From Phoenix dactylifera (lineage: Eukaryota > Streptophyta > Magnoliopsida > Arecales > Arecaceae), in contig NW_024067782.1 of the NCBI RefSeq assembly GCF_009389715.1, positions 496,001-560,000 of the forward strand: 64,000 nt of DNA. Direction: 5' to 3'. The translations under genes and the position numbers were made by a program. The notes under the pieces were generated by a model, which saw only the letters and a list, made by a program, of their open reading frames with translations, had not been told where the DNA came from and did not search any database. Shown here piece by piece: positions 26,401-37,493 of this stretch; position 1 is the stretch's first letter, and each line of letters begins with the position of its first letter.

Positions 26401-29400
26401 TTGATCCAGATTGGAGATTTGATGCTTGCATTATAAGCTGGAATTATCACTATTGTTCAGAGGTTGAATTTTGGAATGTTTGTTTAGATGTGAATAAGGT
26501 CTTGCACTGTTATGTAGACATAGAATTTGCTTGCCTCATTTCTTAAACTACTTATAATATGTTAATAGTTCTATATATTCAATATTTGCCACCTCAAGTT
26601 TCAAGCTTGTACTCTTTCCATTCGTTCATGATTTTCTTTTATCATGATGCTTTAAGCCATGATGATATTGTCTTAATCCCAGGCAAGGTTTGCCAAATCG
26701 GTATTGGAATCCGTACCAACACACGGTACGCTTGGGTGTGCCAGTACAAACCAGAATTCGTATCGGTCGGTACGGTATCGAACACGGTATGCTTGGGCGT
26801 GCCAGTTCTATGCCGGCACGCTCAATTTTTTTTGTCGAGTTTTTCAAGTTGATTTAATCGGTAATCAATTATTTTGAACTTTTTTAATGATTTTAAGTCT
26901 AATTTGATATTTTTTGATGTTTCTATGATCTCGGTTTAACCTAAATGATGCATTTTATTGTTTTAAAATTATACAAATTATAAAATGATTAGTGAGATAT
27001 TGCATGTTACAAAAAACAACTAAATATCCTTAAATCAAGTGTGAGATAAAAAAATATAAAATAATACAATTAATTATATATATTTAAAGTACAACATACA
27101 TACCAATATCTAAAATCTCATTGTGCACGTGATCAGAAGCATCAATCAACTTGTGGAAGAAAGTTTTCGTATCATAATATGTCAGAAAGTTGATAATGCT
27201 TCGTCTGGTAGAATCAGTCCAATCATCACAATCACCGTCAGTCCATATGTGGGCCACTTGTTCTTGTATGAGGCAATTCATTATTCTAGTTTTTTATTAT
27301 TGTCAAGAAGCTTACCGTAGATGTTCTTCGGGGCTGGAGGATCTACACTGGGACCGGCAATCTGGATGGCGAAAATGGCAGACCCATAGTAGTATTATCT
27401 GCCACATTCATTAGGATGTGGTTGAAGTAGAACTAGGATCCAATAGCTCATCATATATCCTTCTTATTATTTTGCTTATCCTTTTTCAGCATAGATGCAA
27501 AAAGTCCTCAGCATAGATGTAAACTGCTATACGGCCACCGTTTCTGCTGACGAGGAGGTTCTTATGAATTCTGGATCTGTCTTGCTGCTCGCAGAATCAG
27601 AGTCCGACTCGTATTCTGAGGGCTCACATCGAGCTTTATGACTGGCCATTTCATCTTGCTGCCACTGATCATTCAAGCTCGCTTGCATAGTAATCTAAAT
27701 CTGTCTTGTCATTTGGAGCGGACGCCTCTTCTAACTTCCTAAAGTGATAGAAAGGTGGCTCTCCGTTCGACGGTCCACCTCTGCATTCTTCGTGAAAATT
27801 CTCTTCTTCGCTGTTCTAAAATCAGTGAAGTGCTTTTTTCATCATCTGCCGAATCTTTTGTGGAAATTTTCGGTACATAGATATATCGGGATAACCACCA
27901 GCTAAGCGCTGCTTCAACCTGCTTACCTTTCTTCTTTAACTCTGTATTGCACCGGTTGCATTTTCAATGGTGTCGACTCGAGAGTATTTGTCCATGATTC
28001 CAACTAATGTCATATTCTAGCTTCTTTTTTCTTTATGGCTTCATTCCTGCAGGTTTATCAAGTACGTTCCTTTATCAATTATTTAAAAATAGCAAAATTT
28101 TGTAACGATGAAGATAATTTTTTTATGTCAAAAAATACATCTAATTTACCTAATATATAATACTAATTTTTCATATTTATTTATTTATATATTTTTTAAT
28201 AATTTTTAAATTTAAAATTATCTTTAAATTATCATAAATTAAGAAAAATATGTTTTCTACTTTAGAAATTATTTTTTATAATTTTCGGTATTATTGATAT
28301 ATTTTTAATTATTTTTTAAATTTAAAAATAATTTTTAAATATTAATATTTTGAAAAATTATTTTCAGCTCGGATCTATGTAGAACTCAACAATGGATGCT
28401 ACATATATTTTTTAGGCCCATTGGCATAATCAAAGGCTACTTATTTTTTAAATTTTTTCAAATTTAGGTTTAGGCCACTGTATGCATGATCACATCAAAA
28501 TTTGAATAAATGGACACCAAATTTTGCTAGAGAGTAGCTTGCATGCCCTTAAATATGCTTCTAATTTTACAATTTTTTAAATTTTATTATATATATGTAT
28601 ATTTATTTTTTTATTCAAAAATATATTTTTAATTTTTAAAAATTATAAATAATGTAGAAAATAAAAATTTTTATGCCATCATAGATCATCCAAATCGAAA
28701 ATTTTGGCATGATTTTTTCTTAGTTTGCAAATTTTGAGCTATTTTTTTAGCAAAAAAAATTGAGAGAATGATATAGAGGAGAGGAAGCACACTTTATTTA
28801 GGCTTGGATCTTTTAATCATGCCGAATCGGTATGATTTTCGCTGTGGGGGGAAGGAGAAAGTCGGAGGGCTTAGAAATGATATCTTTTAATCAACAAACA
28901 AATGAAAGGGGAGGGGCTCAGTTCAGAACCGGGTCGACTCTGTGCGAATGGATCCAGTCGGTTCCTATTGGTTTCGGCTGGTTCTGGTCAGTTCGGTCTG
29001 GTTCGGACTTTTTTGACTAGTTCCGGTCGGTTCGAAACCGGTTCTGGCCGGTTCAGGGTCGAAACCAACTCCAATAGACGAACCGATCCGGTTTTCCACC
29101 GAGTCGTCTTGGTACGAGCCGAACCGGGCGGTTCGGTCTGGTTCGGCCTTCCTTGATCCTAGGTCATTAAGAAACCTTCCAGAATATGGAAATCAAGGAA
29201 TAAATACCATGACAGTATTTGAGCAAAAATATATAATTTGATTTTTTGTATTTAGATCATCTTGTGCAGTCATATTTTGATTTCTTTTGACATCCTCTAG
29301 TGCCTCAGTATGCTGATGTTTAGATCATTGTTTTATTTATCTCCTTTTCTCTTAGTGTATTTATATGTGAGGAAACCATGTGTGTTGTCTTCATAGATTT

Positions 29401-30060
29401 GTATTTGTAACAATCTTAATTGATGAGTCTTCTCACGTACCATTTAAATTTGTCTGCCAATTCTTCTTTGTTGAAGTGTTGGTTGACAATGTCTTTGTTC
29501 ATATTCTTAGAGGAATATCACAGTTTCCCCTTCTTGCAGTGTCTTCATGGTTTATTTTACATTTGATTATTTTTATGTAATTTTCAATGAAGATAAGAAG
29601 AAAATTCTATATATGGAGTGATAGGTAGTACTCCAATGGGTTATACTTGGCAGGTTATGTTTTTTTTTTGGTACAGAGGTTATGCTTCTTTAATTTTATG
29701 TATCGGCACTAGTACTGAAAAATACAGGGCGTGAAATTTTGATGGAAGCATATATCTTCTCAGCAGTTGTCCTATCAAATTGATATATGCGTAGCGTTCT
29801 ATGGAAGTTGAACGTTTACCATGAGTTTGTTATGGCCATCTGTTATGATTTCGAAAAATGGGTGTATTTTCTAATTCGAAATAAACTTCTTGTTCTTGCA
29901 GGTTCTCTTGAGGGGTCCGAAGAATGCCCGGGAAGCTGTGAAACACTTTGGTCCGGCTCCTGGTGTGCCTCACAGCCACACAAAGCCTTATGTCCGTTCC
30001 AAGGGGAGGAAATTTGAGAAGGCCAGAGGAAGAAGGAACAGCAGGGGATTTAGGGTTTAG
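23439..30060 (+). CDS. RPL18: 60S ribosomal protein L18 (eL18)
   Basis: This gene encodes the cytosolic large-subunit ribosomal protein eL18. Five coding exons join cleanly with GT-AG introns: 23439-23441 (the ATG alone), 23526-23615, 23747-23875, 23956-24138 and 29902-30060. The product is 187 residues, the usual plant length. It opens with [12 protein letters not shown] and closes with [20 protein letters not shown] in exon 3 and [10 protein letters not shown] in exon 4 are family signatures. All introns after the first are phase 0, and no stop or frameshift is present, so the gene looks functional. A first coding exon of only the start codon is notable: the transcript must splice directly after ATG. 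Intron 4 is 5763 bp, far longer than introns 1-3 (80-140 bp), because of transposon insertions. The promoter carries a telo-box. Confidence in identity is very high. Confidence 0.97.
24595..24725. repeat. Tandem duplication in RPL18 intron 4
   Basis: Two imperfect copies of about 65 bp lie side by side. Each contains GAACCTAAAC-type sequence, AAGAT(A/G)AAGGG and a CATTCA...AGAAACTGG block. Confidence 0.65.
26684..29155 (-). mobile_element. hAT-superfamily DNA transposon in RPL18 intron 4
   Basis: The left end starts CAAGGTTTGCCAAATCGG, and the right end on the other strand starts CAAGGAAGGCCGAACCAG. The flanks are ATCCCAGG (26676-26683) and ATCCTAGG (29156-29163), an 8-bp duplication with one mismatch, the hAT hallmark. 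Terminal regions are rich in GGTACG/GGTTCGG repeats (26690-26820 and 28920-29150). The interior has minus-strand transposase remnants and very AT-rich DNA (28070-28700). It lies wholly inside intron 4 and accounts for 2.47 kb of it. The mismatched duplication and broken frames suggest an old insertion. Confidence 0.85.
27084..27970 (-). pseudogene. hAT transposase remnant (BED finger and DUF659)
   Basis: Two recognisable blocks remain. Near 27930-27820 the minus strand reads [13 protein letters not shown] followed by [10 protein letters not shown] and a stop; this matches the C-terminal half of a BED zinc finger, with Arg where the family usually has a metal-binding His (LKQHLA). At 27281-27084 it reads [18 protein letters not shown] and KLIDASD, the DUF659 domain of plant hAT-like proteins. 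Stops and frame changes separate the blocks. No dimerisation domain was found. Confidence 0.75.
29660..29676 (-). mobile_element. 17-nt LINE tail insertion
   Basis: Ten T followed by GGTACAG sits between two perfect copies of AGGTTATG (29652-29659 and 29677-29684). The T run plus GGTACA matches the 3' ends of the two larger minus-strand LINEs of this window (11219-11238 and 31437-31460). This reads as an extremely 5'-truncated LINE integration. Confidence 0.7.
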
Positions 30061-31436
30061 GTCTCATCCTAGTTATTCCAAGGGCAAACTTAAATGTTAC
30101 TATTTGAGTAGCAAGGATCTTCTATGTTTGGAATATCTTGGCATGTTTCAGTTTTCAGGACATGGGGAAGTGAAGCAGACGTGCAGCTTTCTGTTCATTT
30201 GATTCAAAGCTCGAACCATTTACATTGTTGTTTTATGAGAAATTTTTGATGGCTTGTTTTGTAGTCAAGTTGGGGTTGGGATGTGTTCTGTGACTTGGGT
30301 TTCAAAAACTGCTAGAGATTGGCAATAGAAATCACCACCTGCGTTCTTAACAATGGAAAATTAATAATTTTTGTCAACTATTTATATGCTGATGGATTAT
30401 CAGTTGAAGCAGAGCTGATGAATTTCTTTTTTCAATGAAGCAGATTTCTGGTTCATATTCAGTGTTGATTACTAGTGTCAATCGTCATACTGATTGCACC
30501 TGCTGAAGCTAAAATCAATCAAGCTATTTTGGGGTTCCTAATGCTCACGGCGGACCAAGATCCTGGAATCTTTCATAACCTTTTTTTAAAAAAAATTTTA
30601 TCCTTTTCGTCATTCGATTGATCGTTTTTGTGTTTGATTTCCATTTAGGAGCCGGTGTTGTTCTTGAAACCTACCTCGTCCTACCTCCAGAATGGGGGGA
30701 TCATCGAGTTCCCGCACGCCATGTCCAGAATACATGGAATCATGCTTCTTCTCTTCCCTTACTCTAGATTCAATGCTATAAATGAAGTGAATTAGAGATT
30801 TGATTCTAGATAACCAACAGTATTACTTGCGAATGAAGCAGGGTACGCATTTGCTTTGGAATATGAGTCATATGACTGCAAGAGAGATCCAATCTTCTGC
30901 TTTTCTTAAAAAATAATTTAGGTATTGGTACCTTCTATGTAGTCAGTATGGACATATCTTTTCATATGCCTCAACGTGTCAACTAACCTTTCTCATGCTG
31001 CAAGGCACAGTCTACTTCATTTTCTTCTTTTTAATTATTTCATAGTTTATCGCATGGCTATCTACATCAATTGTTCAACATCCAAAGGTAGCCAAGGATT
31101 CGTTGAAGTATAATAAGTAGCTACATGATAATGTATAAATGCAATTGATTGGATAACAAAGGATAGGAAAAATGTAATTTCACATCAATGTTGTGTTGGA
31201 GGAGCCATCAAGTGTCGAAATGCACCAAAGTCCATGCTGATCCTCTAGGACTCTAAAGAGTGCAAAATTGCAATCCACAGTCTCCTGGTTGGTTGCCTCT
31301 CAAGGTCTCAAAAATTGCATCGCATTATTGCATTCATTTTATGCTCAATATATGCTTTCCATAAATATTCGTAACATAGTAACGGATGGATATTGACAAG
31401 CAAAGCATGCTTAAGCAGAGCTTTCTTTCTTTCTTA
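30061..31436. other. RPL18 3' flank
   Basis: The RPL18 3' UTR must start here, but its poly-A site cannot be fixed by eye. Apart from one acylpyruvase exon fragment no gene is seen. Confidence 0.6.
30649..30720 (+). pseudogene. Acylpyruvase (FAHD1-like) exon fragment
   Basis: After a plausible 3' splice site (ATTTAG at 30643-30648) there are 24 codons reading EPVLFLKPTSSYL, QNGG and IIEFPHA. This is the signature early block of plant FAHD1-like acylpyruvases (fumarylacetoacetate hydrolase fold). Similarity ends at about 30720, where the family continues with an ESLHHE-like metal-binding segment that is absent here. No other exon of the gene lies nearby, so this is a relic or a transposon-carried fragment. 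The pre-exon sequence looks intronic, so it came from genomic DNA rather than a processed mRNA. Confidence 0.75.
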
Positions 31437-32381
31437 TTTTTTTATTTTTTTTTGGTACATCATCGACTCACACACAACGGGTGTGAGTTAGCCCTTAGAA
31501 TCAGAAAGCATAAGAAATTGCAAGGAAGACGGAATAGAGTTGTAGTTCTCTCAGATAACATCTCCGAAATGATGAGCCACATAGGATACCATCCAATCTG
31601 CAGCATTGTTGGTCTCTCTGTAAATATGAGTAGCCCGAGAGCCGACGTATTCACCTAAAAGACGGTGAATATTGTGGAGCAACCGCAACCCCCTGGCAGC
31701 ACGCCCGAGACCCTGAATCCCTTCGATCATCGTGACGGAGTCCCCCTCAAGAATAATGCGATCCGCACCCAGCATCTGCCTCGCGTAGGAGGCCCTCCCA
31801 AGCGGCTCTGACCTCGGCGACAGACTGATCGAAAATCTGCCGACCCTCGGCCGCCACTAATCTGGCTTGTTGATCTGCTGCTACATCCACCCTCCTTGAC
31901 ACTACCGTTAAAGTTCACCTTAAGAAAACCAAGGGCGGGGGCTCTCAAAAGACGAGCACAATTCTGGACGCTGCAAGAGCAAAATGAGAGTCCCAGATTT
32001 TCCTAGCCAACCCAAGGACAACGACGCATTGATGTCAAAGACCTCCACCGCATGAAGTAGGGCCCTATTCACCACTCTCGGGTGCGCACCTCTATCCTCA
32101 AAGACTCGGACGTTCCTATCTAGCCAGCAGTGATAAGCTAGATAAGCCACCTTAATCCCCTGCTCTAGAAGGTCGGGCCTCCGAGAGGACTCAGCCAGAA
32201 AGAGCAGAAAATCCTCAGTCGATGACCACCCCTGTCGTAGCTTAGAGGAGGCCGAGGTGCACTTCCAAATCCGAACAGACTATTGGCATCTAAAAAGGAT
32301 ATGAAAGATAGACTTCTCCGCCTCCTGACATGCCCAACAACCTAGGGTGATGCTCACCCCTCGCCGAGCCAGCACTCTTCT
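31437..32381 (-). mobile_element. LINE copy 2, 3' part
   Basis: The minus-strand poly-A is the T-rich run at 31437-31453. The frame at 31775-31551 reads ADRIILEGDS and ETNNAADWM, an RNase H-like domain of plant L1-type LINEs. The sequence runs parallel to the LINE at 11219-15125. At 32381 it is interrupted by a solo LTR and resumes at 34047. Confidence 0.82.
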
Positions 32382-34046
32382 TGATGACCCAAAGATTGAT
32401 TTAAAGATTGATTTTGATGATCACAAAACCTTGAAGTATAAATACTAATGTTTGTGTTGCAAGAAGAAAGATAATTTGTTTTGCAAGGAACATAGCAAGT
32501 TGGAAAAATACAAGAAGGCCTCAAAAGCTCTCAAGAAAAGTTGGAAGAAAGCTACAATTTATTGGCCCAAGTTTCAAGTTCAAAGGATTTAAGTTGGAGA
32601 AGCAAATTCAAAGAAAGATTCAAAAGAATAGTCCTCGAGTCGACTCCTGGAAGTTCAGAGTCGACTCTGGCACTCTGGAGTTTCAAGGAACAGTGCTCGA
32701 GTCGACTCCGGAACTTTACGAGTCGACTCCGACTGAGAACAGACAAAAAAAACAGAGAGTTGATTTTCAGTGCTACAGTGCTCGAGTCGACTCCGAGATC
32801 GACTCCGAGACTGCAGGTCGACTCCAGGACTGCAAACAGACAAAAAATAGAGAGTTGATTTTCAGTACTACAGTGCTCGAGTCGACTCCTACTTTAGCCG
32901 AGTCGACTCCAGCACGCTGGGAGGCATAACGGCTAGTTTTTTCTCAACTCCAACGGCTCTATTTTTGTCTCTAACGGCTAGATTTTTGTTCCCACTCCCT
33001 CTAAAGCTATAAAATCAAGGGGAGAGCAAGGGGAGAAGGTATGGAAGTGGGAGAGAACACTTAGGAAAGAGATCTCAAAGAAAAATCTCCCAAAAGCACA
33101 AAAGGGCCATTCAAAGCAAAATAGAGAGAAGAAGAGCATCCAAGTGAATCCCAAAGCTTCCTCTTCAACTGTGTGCTGCCTCAGTGATCTTCTACCTCGT
33201 GCCAAATCAGAAGAGGGTCAAGTAAAGAAGAAGCCGAGTTCCTTCATCTACAAATTTGTTTGAGGGCTTCTTCTCTTTACTCTACTTGTTTACATTGCTA
33301 TATTTGCTTGTTTAAGAAGCTTGTATTTGTTTTAAATTCTTGTTCTAATATCTTGTAACTTGATTCAATCAAGGGATTGAATCAAGGGGTTAAGGTTTGT
33401 TGGTGAGCCAAAGGGAAAACCAACGTTGTAAGGTTGTGGTTGGTGAGCCTTTGGGAAAACCAACTGGGTTGGATTGTGAGCCCGTGAAAACAATCGATTG
33501 GTTCTAGTCGGTGAGTCTGTGAAAACCGACCGAGTTCGTTGTGATCTCGCAAAACAAGTTGGGTTGTGAGCTTGTAAAACAACCGACTGTAATCTGAGGG
33601 ATTATAGTGAAATTCCCAAGAGGTCTTGGAGAGTGGATGTAGGTGCTGGGGTGCACCGAACCACTATACATCTTTGTGTTTGTGATGCCTTATCTCTTGT
33701 ATTTCATGCCTTACATTCTTGCTTGATTATGTAATATCTCTAGCTTTGTTTTCTATAGAGTTATAAGTGATTGTTTAGAATTTGCTTAGCTTCCACTCCA
33801 TTCTTACCATACACATAGATTAAAATTGATCATACAACTATAAGTTAATTTTAGATCAATTGCACCCTAAAGCCATAGTATAATTGCTCTAGCTTAATTT
33901 TCCACTGCTTTACTTGTAATTGCCTAGAGCTTAAGTAAATAACATCTTATCATTCCGCTGCATTCTATTCAAAGTAAAAATTAGGGAACATAATTTTTAG
34001 AAAACCCAATTCACCCCCCCCTCTTAGGTTGTCACCTTGGGCAACA
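32382..34046. mobile_element. Solo LTR (1665 bp) inserted in LINE copy 2
   Basis: It begins TGATGACCC and ends GGGCAACA, with CTTCT on both sides (32377-32381 and 34047-34051), the 5-bp duplication of an LTR retrotransposon. There is no internal domain, primer site or coding region, so it is a single LTR left by recombination. The end region with CAATTCACCCCCCCCTCTTAGG resembles long LTRs of SIRE/Maximus-type Copia elements; that assignment is tentative. A cluster of palindromes lies at 32636-32911. Confidence 0.82.
32636..32911. repeat. GAGTCGACTC palindrome cluster
   Basis: The 10-bp palindrome GAGTCGACTC occurs seven times in about 275 bp, with two further partial copies. Surrounding units also repeat, for example CAGTGCTC before it and CAGACAAAAAA-like spacers. 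It lies inside the solo LTR. Confidence 0.85.
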
Positions 34047-34735
34047 CTTCTGGTTGGCAAACATCCCCAGGCCACCTCCAGACAAATAAGGCCACACAGG
34101 TGGATACGCAGTCGCCAATTCCAATCCCCCTCAATCAGTCGTGCCGTAGTCCTCCTGACCAGCCCAAGAAGGTCTCGAGTCCGCAGCTGTCCTGCCAATT
34201 TGGCCCCACACCCTCCTATCCTCCACCATACCTGCTAGGATTGGCACCGCCAACTCCCGCTCAGCCAGTTGCTCGCCAAAGGCCCGCTGCACGAGGTCCA
34301 CATCCCATCCTCGCTCTTCTGGGGCAAATAGATCATGAACCCTGTGCCCCTCCAGCCCCTCGAGGTCGAAATAGGTGCGCCACCTGCTCAGCAGTACGCT
34401 GGCCAGCCAACAGTCCCCCAAGACATCCACTGATCGCTCATCACCAATCTCTCATCTGATCTCCGAAATCACCGAGGGAGCATGAGAACATATCTTTTGC
34501 TAGAAGAAGGAGCTGCGCCGACCCATGCGGAAGATGGACGGGTCCGCCAGGTTTCCATACTTGGCCCTCATCAGGGAGCCCCAGAGACTCGCCTGCTTCA
34601 GAATAAACTTGACTGCCATCCTAGTATAGCGAAGGCCTTCCGCCGCTCGATCAGGAAGTGGATCCCCAGTCCACCACAGCTAGTCGGCTGGCAAATCATA
34701 TCCAATCAGAACTTTCCATTAGCATCACCTTCTTC
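34047..34735 (-). mobile_element. LINE copy 2, 5' part
   Basis: Continuation of the LINE at 31437-32381 beyond the solo LTR. The minus-strand frame at 34430-34131 (DVLGDCWLA, then VHDLFAPEERGWD) parallels DVLGDRWVTEQ of the first LINE at 12560-12420. The 5' limit near 34735 is estimated from loss of similarity; the reverse transcriptase core is missing. Confidence 0.75.
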
Positions 34736-35960
34736 GTTGTTCATTAAACTTTTCCTGTATAATACTGCCATGTATAATCTTATGGGCTTTAAGAGGTATA
34801 ACCTTTAGCATAGGTTTAGTTATATGACTATGTTATAGAGTTACGAACTGAGATATAGTTAGCTTACTTGGTGGAGCTGCTGCTACTGGGTAAAGAAATC
34901 TATGTCCATTCTATCCTAAAGCCCGCTGTTTGATTGCCATACCATAAGCGGTGATCCTCATGGTCGCTTAGGCCATTTCCAGCCCTGCTCTTTTCTTATA
35001 CCTGAGAGTAAACAATTACAAATATATGTATTTCTCTTCCTTCTAGTAGCTTTGTAGATAAGGGGTCCAGGGAATAAAAGCAGGTATACATTTTTCTGTT
35101 TTTTAATCATGATATTATATATTTTTCATTTTTTTCTGAGAGTGATGAAATAATAATGTGTTAATTTTATAGAACTTAGAAAATATTTTAAGTTGTATAA
35201 TATGGCAACATTCTTTTAGATTTGTGCAGCAATGACATAGTCGTGCACATTTTTATATTCCGAGTATGAGAAACTGATGTTTTCAATAGCTGAGTAATTA
35301 CCATGTTATTGCAGTCAGCAGGTCTCCCATGGGACAGTGGCCAAAGGGCAGGACGCATTCGCTCCAATCGGTGCACTTGTAAGGAAGCCTGATTTCTTTG
35401 AGGGTTTATCAGAGAATACCAATCATACATTTCGCAAAAAGTTCGAGTGCATGCAACAATAAACTAGTTATCATGTTTTGTCTTCCTAGTTTCAAGTTCA
35501 TATCCTTTGAGGGTTTTTCAGAGAATGCCAATCATAGGCATTCACTCCTCACCAATGCAGTAAACAGTTTGATATATGCCATTGGTTGACCCTTTAGCAC
35601 TCTAATCCTTTAGAATTCAGACTATTATATGACCAAGTTAGTGTTAGTATAAGCATATTGAGCTGTTTGACTGTCCTATCAATTCCTTCTGCCCAGGCCC
35701 TCAGGGTGCTGGCCCCGTCAGTGTGTGCCAACCGATTACAGCCGGCACAACAGGTCTGATAGATATCCACTTTGATGTCCAGAGATGCCAAAAACCAGTC
35801 AGTGGTTGCTGCCGTAGTATAATAAGGAGATATTTATGAAGCTGATTTGAGCTGGATTTTATGCTGGAGCACATTAGTGATCGGAACAGAGTTGCAGCTT
35901 ATGAGAATAAAGTTAGCATGAACATAGCCACCAAAATCGAGAGAGAGAGAGAGAGAGAAC
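34736..35960. other. Spacer; right part shared with the copy 2 flank
   Basis: No gene is seen. From about 35590 to 35920 it is similar to 41805-42115 (shared blocks such as TATATGACCAAGTTAGTGTTA and AATAAGGAG), so this part belongs to the unit duplicated with the epoxide hydrolase genes. A (GA)n run occupies 35939-35958. Confidence 0.65.
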
Positions 35961-37027
35961 GACTAAGCGTTGGAGGAACAGTTGTATGACGCATCTAGAG
36001 GATCTCTCCAGAGTATTGGGCAGCAAAGGAGGCGACACAGTTAGCGGCGTTGTTCGCTTCTTGGTACACATACACGGCCTGAAAGGCATCACACTCCCTC
36101 ACCAGTCACCGGATGTCGCCTAGTAGCGGGTATTTTGCCCTTCTCCGCCCCTCTTTTTTATTTAACCAATCACCACAGCTGAATCTCCCCTCAAGGATGA
36201 TACTCTTGGCCCCTAAGACCCATCTTGCGTAGAAGATTCCCTCTTGCGCTGCCCTGAGCTCCGCCTCAAGAGCTGATGCCGCGAAAGTGCGTCGCCCCCG
36301 CCCCAAAAGTAGCTCCAGCTCTATCTCCACTAGCAGACAACGAGCTGTCAAAGTTCATCTTGAGATGGCCAGAGGGTGGGGGCTCCCAAGAAACAAAAAC
36401 AGACCTGAGCGCTATAATAGCAGAGAGGGGATCCCAGATGTCCCTAGCCATCCCAGACCAAGCAACAATGGCAGCCTTAGTGACCTCAACGACCTGACAA
36501 AGGGCTCTTTCCACAACAATCCTCAGGATGCCCTCATATCCTCGAAGACCCTACTATGCCTGTCCAGCCAAATGTGGTACGCCAGATAGGCACAGGCGAT
36601 GCCCCACTCAGCAGTACTTGGTGATCACATGACAACCCTCATGTGGCGAAGTAAATTCTCTACTACTCAGTGGTCCTCGGCATAGGAAACGAGGCCCTCC
36701 TCCAGATCTGTGCGGCCCGTGGGCATCCAAGTAGAGCATGGCTGACCAACTCCATCATATCAAGGCAATCCACACACGTCTGAAGGATCCTGACCCTCCT
36801 CCTAGCCAGCACACTTATGGTCGGCAGACAACCCTAGGCCACCTTCAGATAAATAAAGCCACTCGGGGGTGAACCCGCATCTTCCAGATCCATCCGCTGT
36901 CAAGCTGCTAGGATGCCTCTCCGCCAATCACCGTCTCCAGATCCGCTGAATGTACCTTGGCCCTCCCTGTGGTCATCCAGAGTAGACTGTCCGTTAACGC
37001 TCCTTGAGGCAGCAGGATAACTAGGAT
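35961..37027 (-). mobile_element. LINE copy 3 (fragment)
   Basis: Parallel to 11290-12400 of the first LINE: both share AGAGGATCTCTCCAGA near the 3' side and the same RNase H-like domain (36351-36106, containing AKSIILEG). No poly-A run is left; the 3' side abuts the (GA)n run. The equivalent place beside epoxide hydrolase copy 2 has no LINE, which fixes both edges roughly. Confidence 0.75.
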
Positions 37028-37493
37028 CCTCTATTAGATCCGAGGAATAATTTTATCTTGTTTAATTTCATTATAGCCCCTTTCTCCCCTCTATGATTAC
37101 AGTTTCCTCTGTCAAGGTGCCATTTCTCATGCAACAAGACCACAACTAAATCAAAAGATATCATCCCAAGCCACCATCTCAATGGTCGCAACTGCATCCA
37201 GATGCCAAACATTATGCTCCTGCTGCTAGCCAATAATTTTTCCAAGTGGATTTCATGGATGTAAGGCTAGAATAACCCACCGCAGTCTACTGATGGCACT
37301 GGGACAGAAAACTAGCTATATCACGTAGGATCACCAAGCTCATAATTTCTATATATTGTAGAACAACAACAAAGAAGAAGCACTCTCAAGACAACCTCTT
37401 TGACAAAGATAGTTGGCACTCGATGCTTAGCATAGTTGGCTTATTAACATCGGCTAAAGATGATTTCACCATTACTAAAGATCACACACCACA

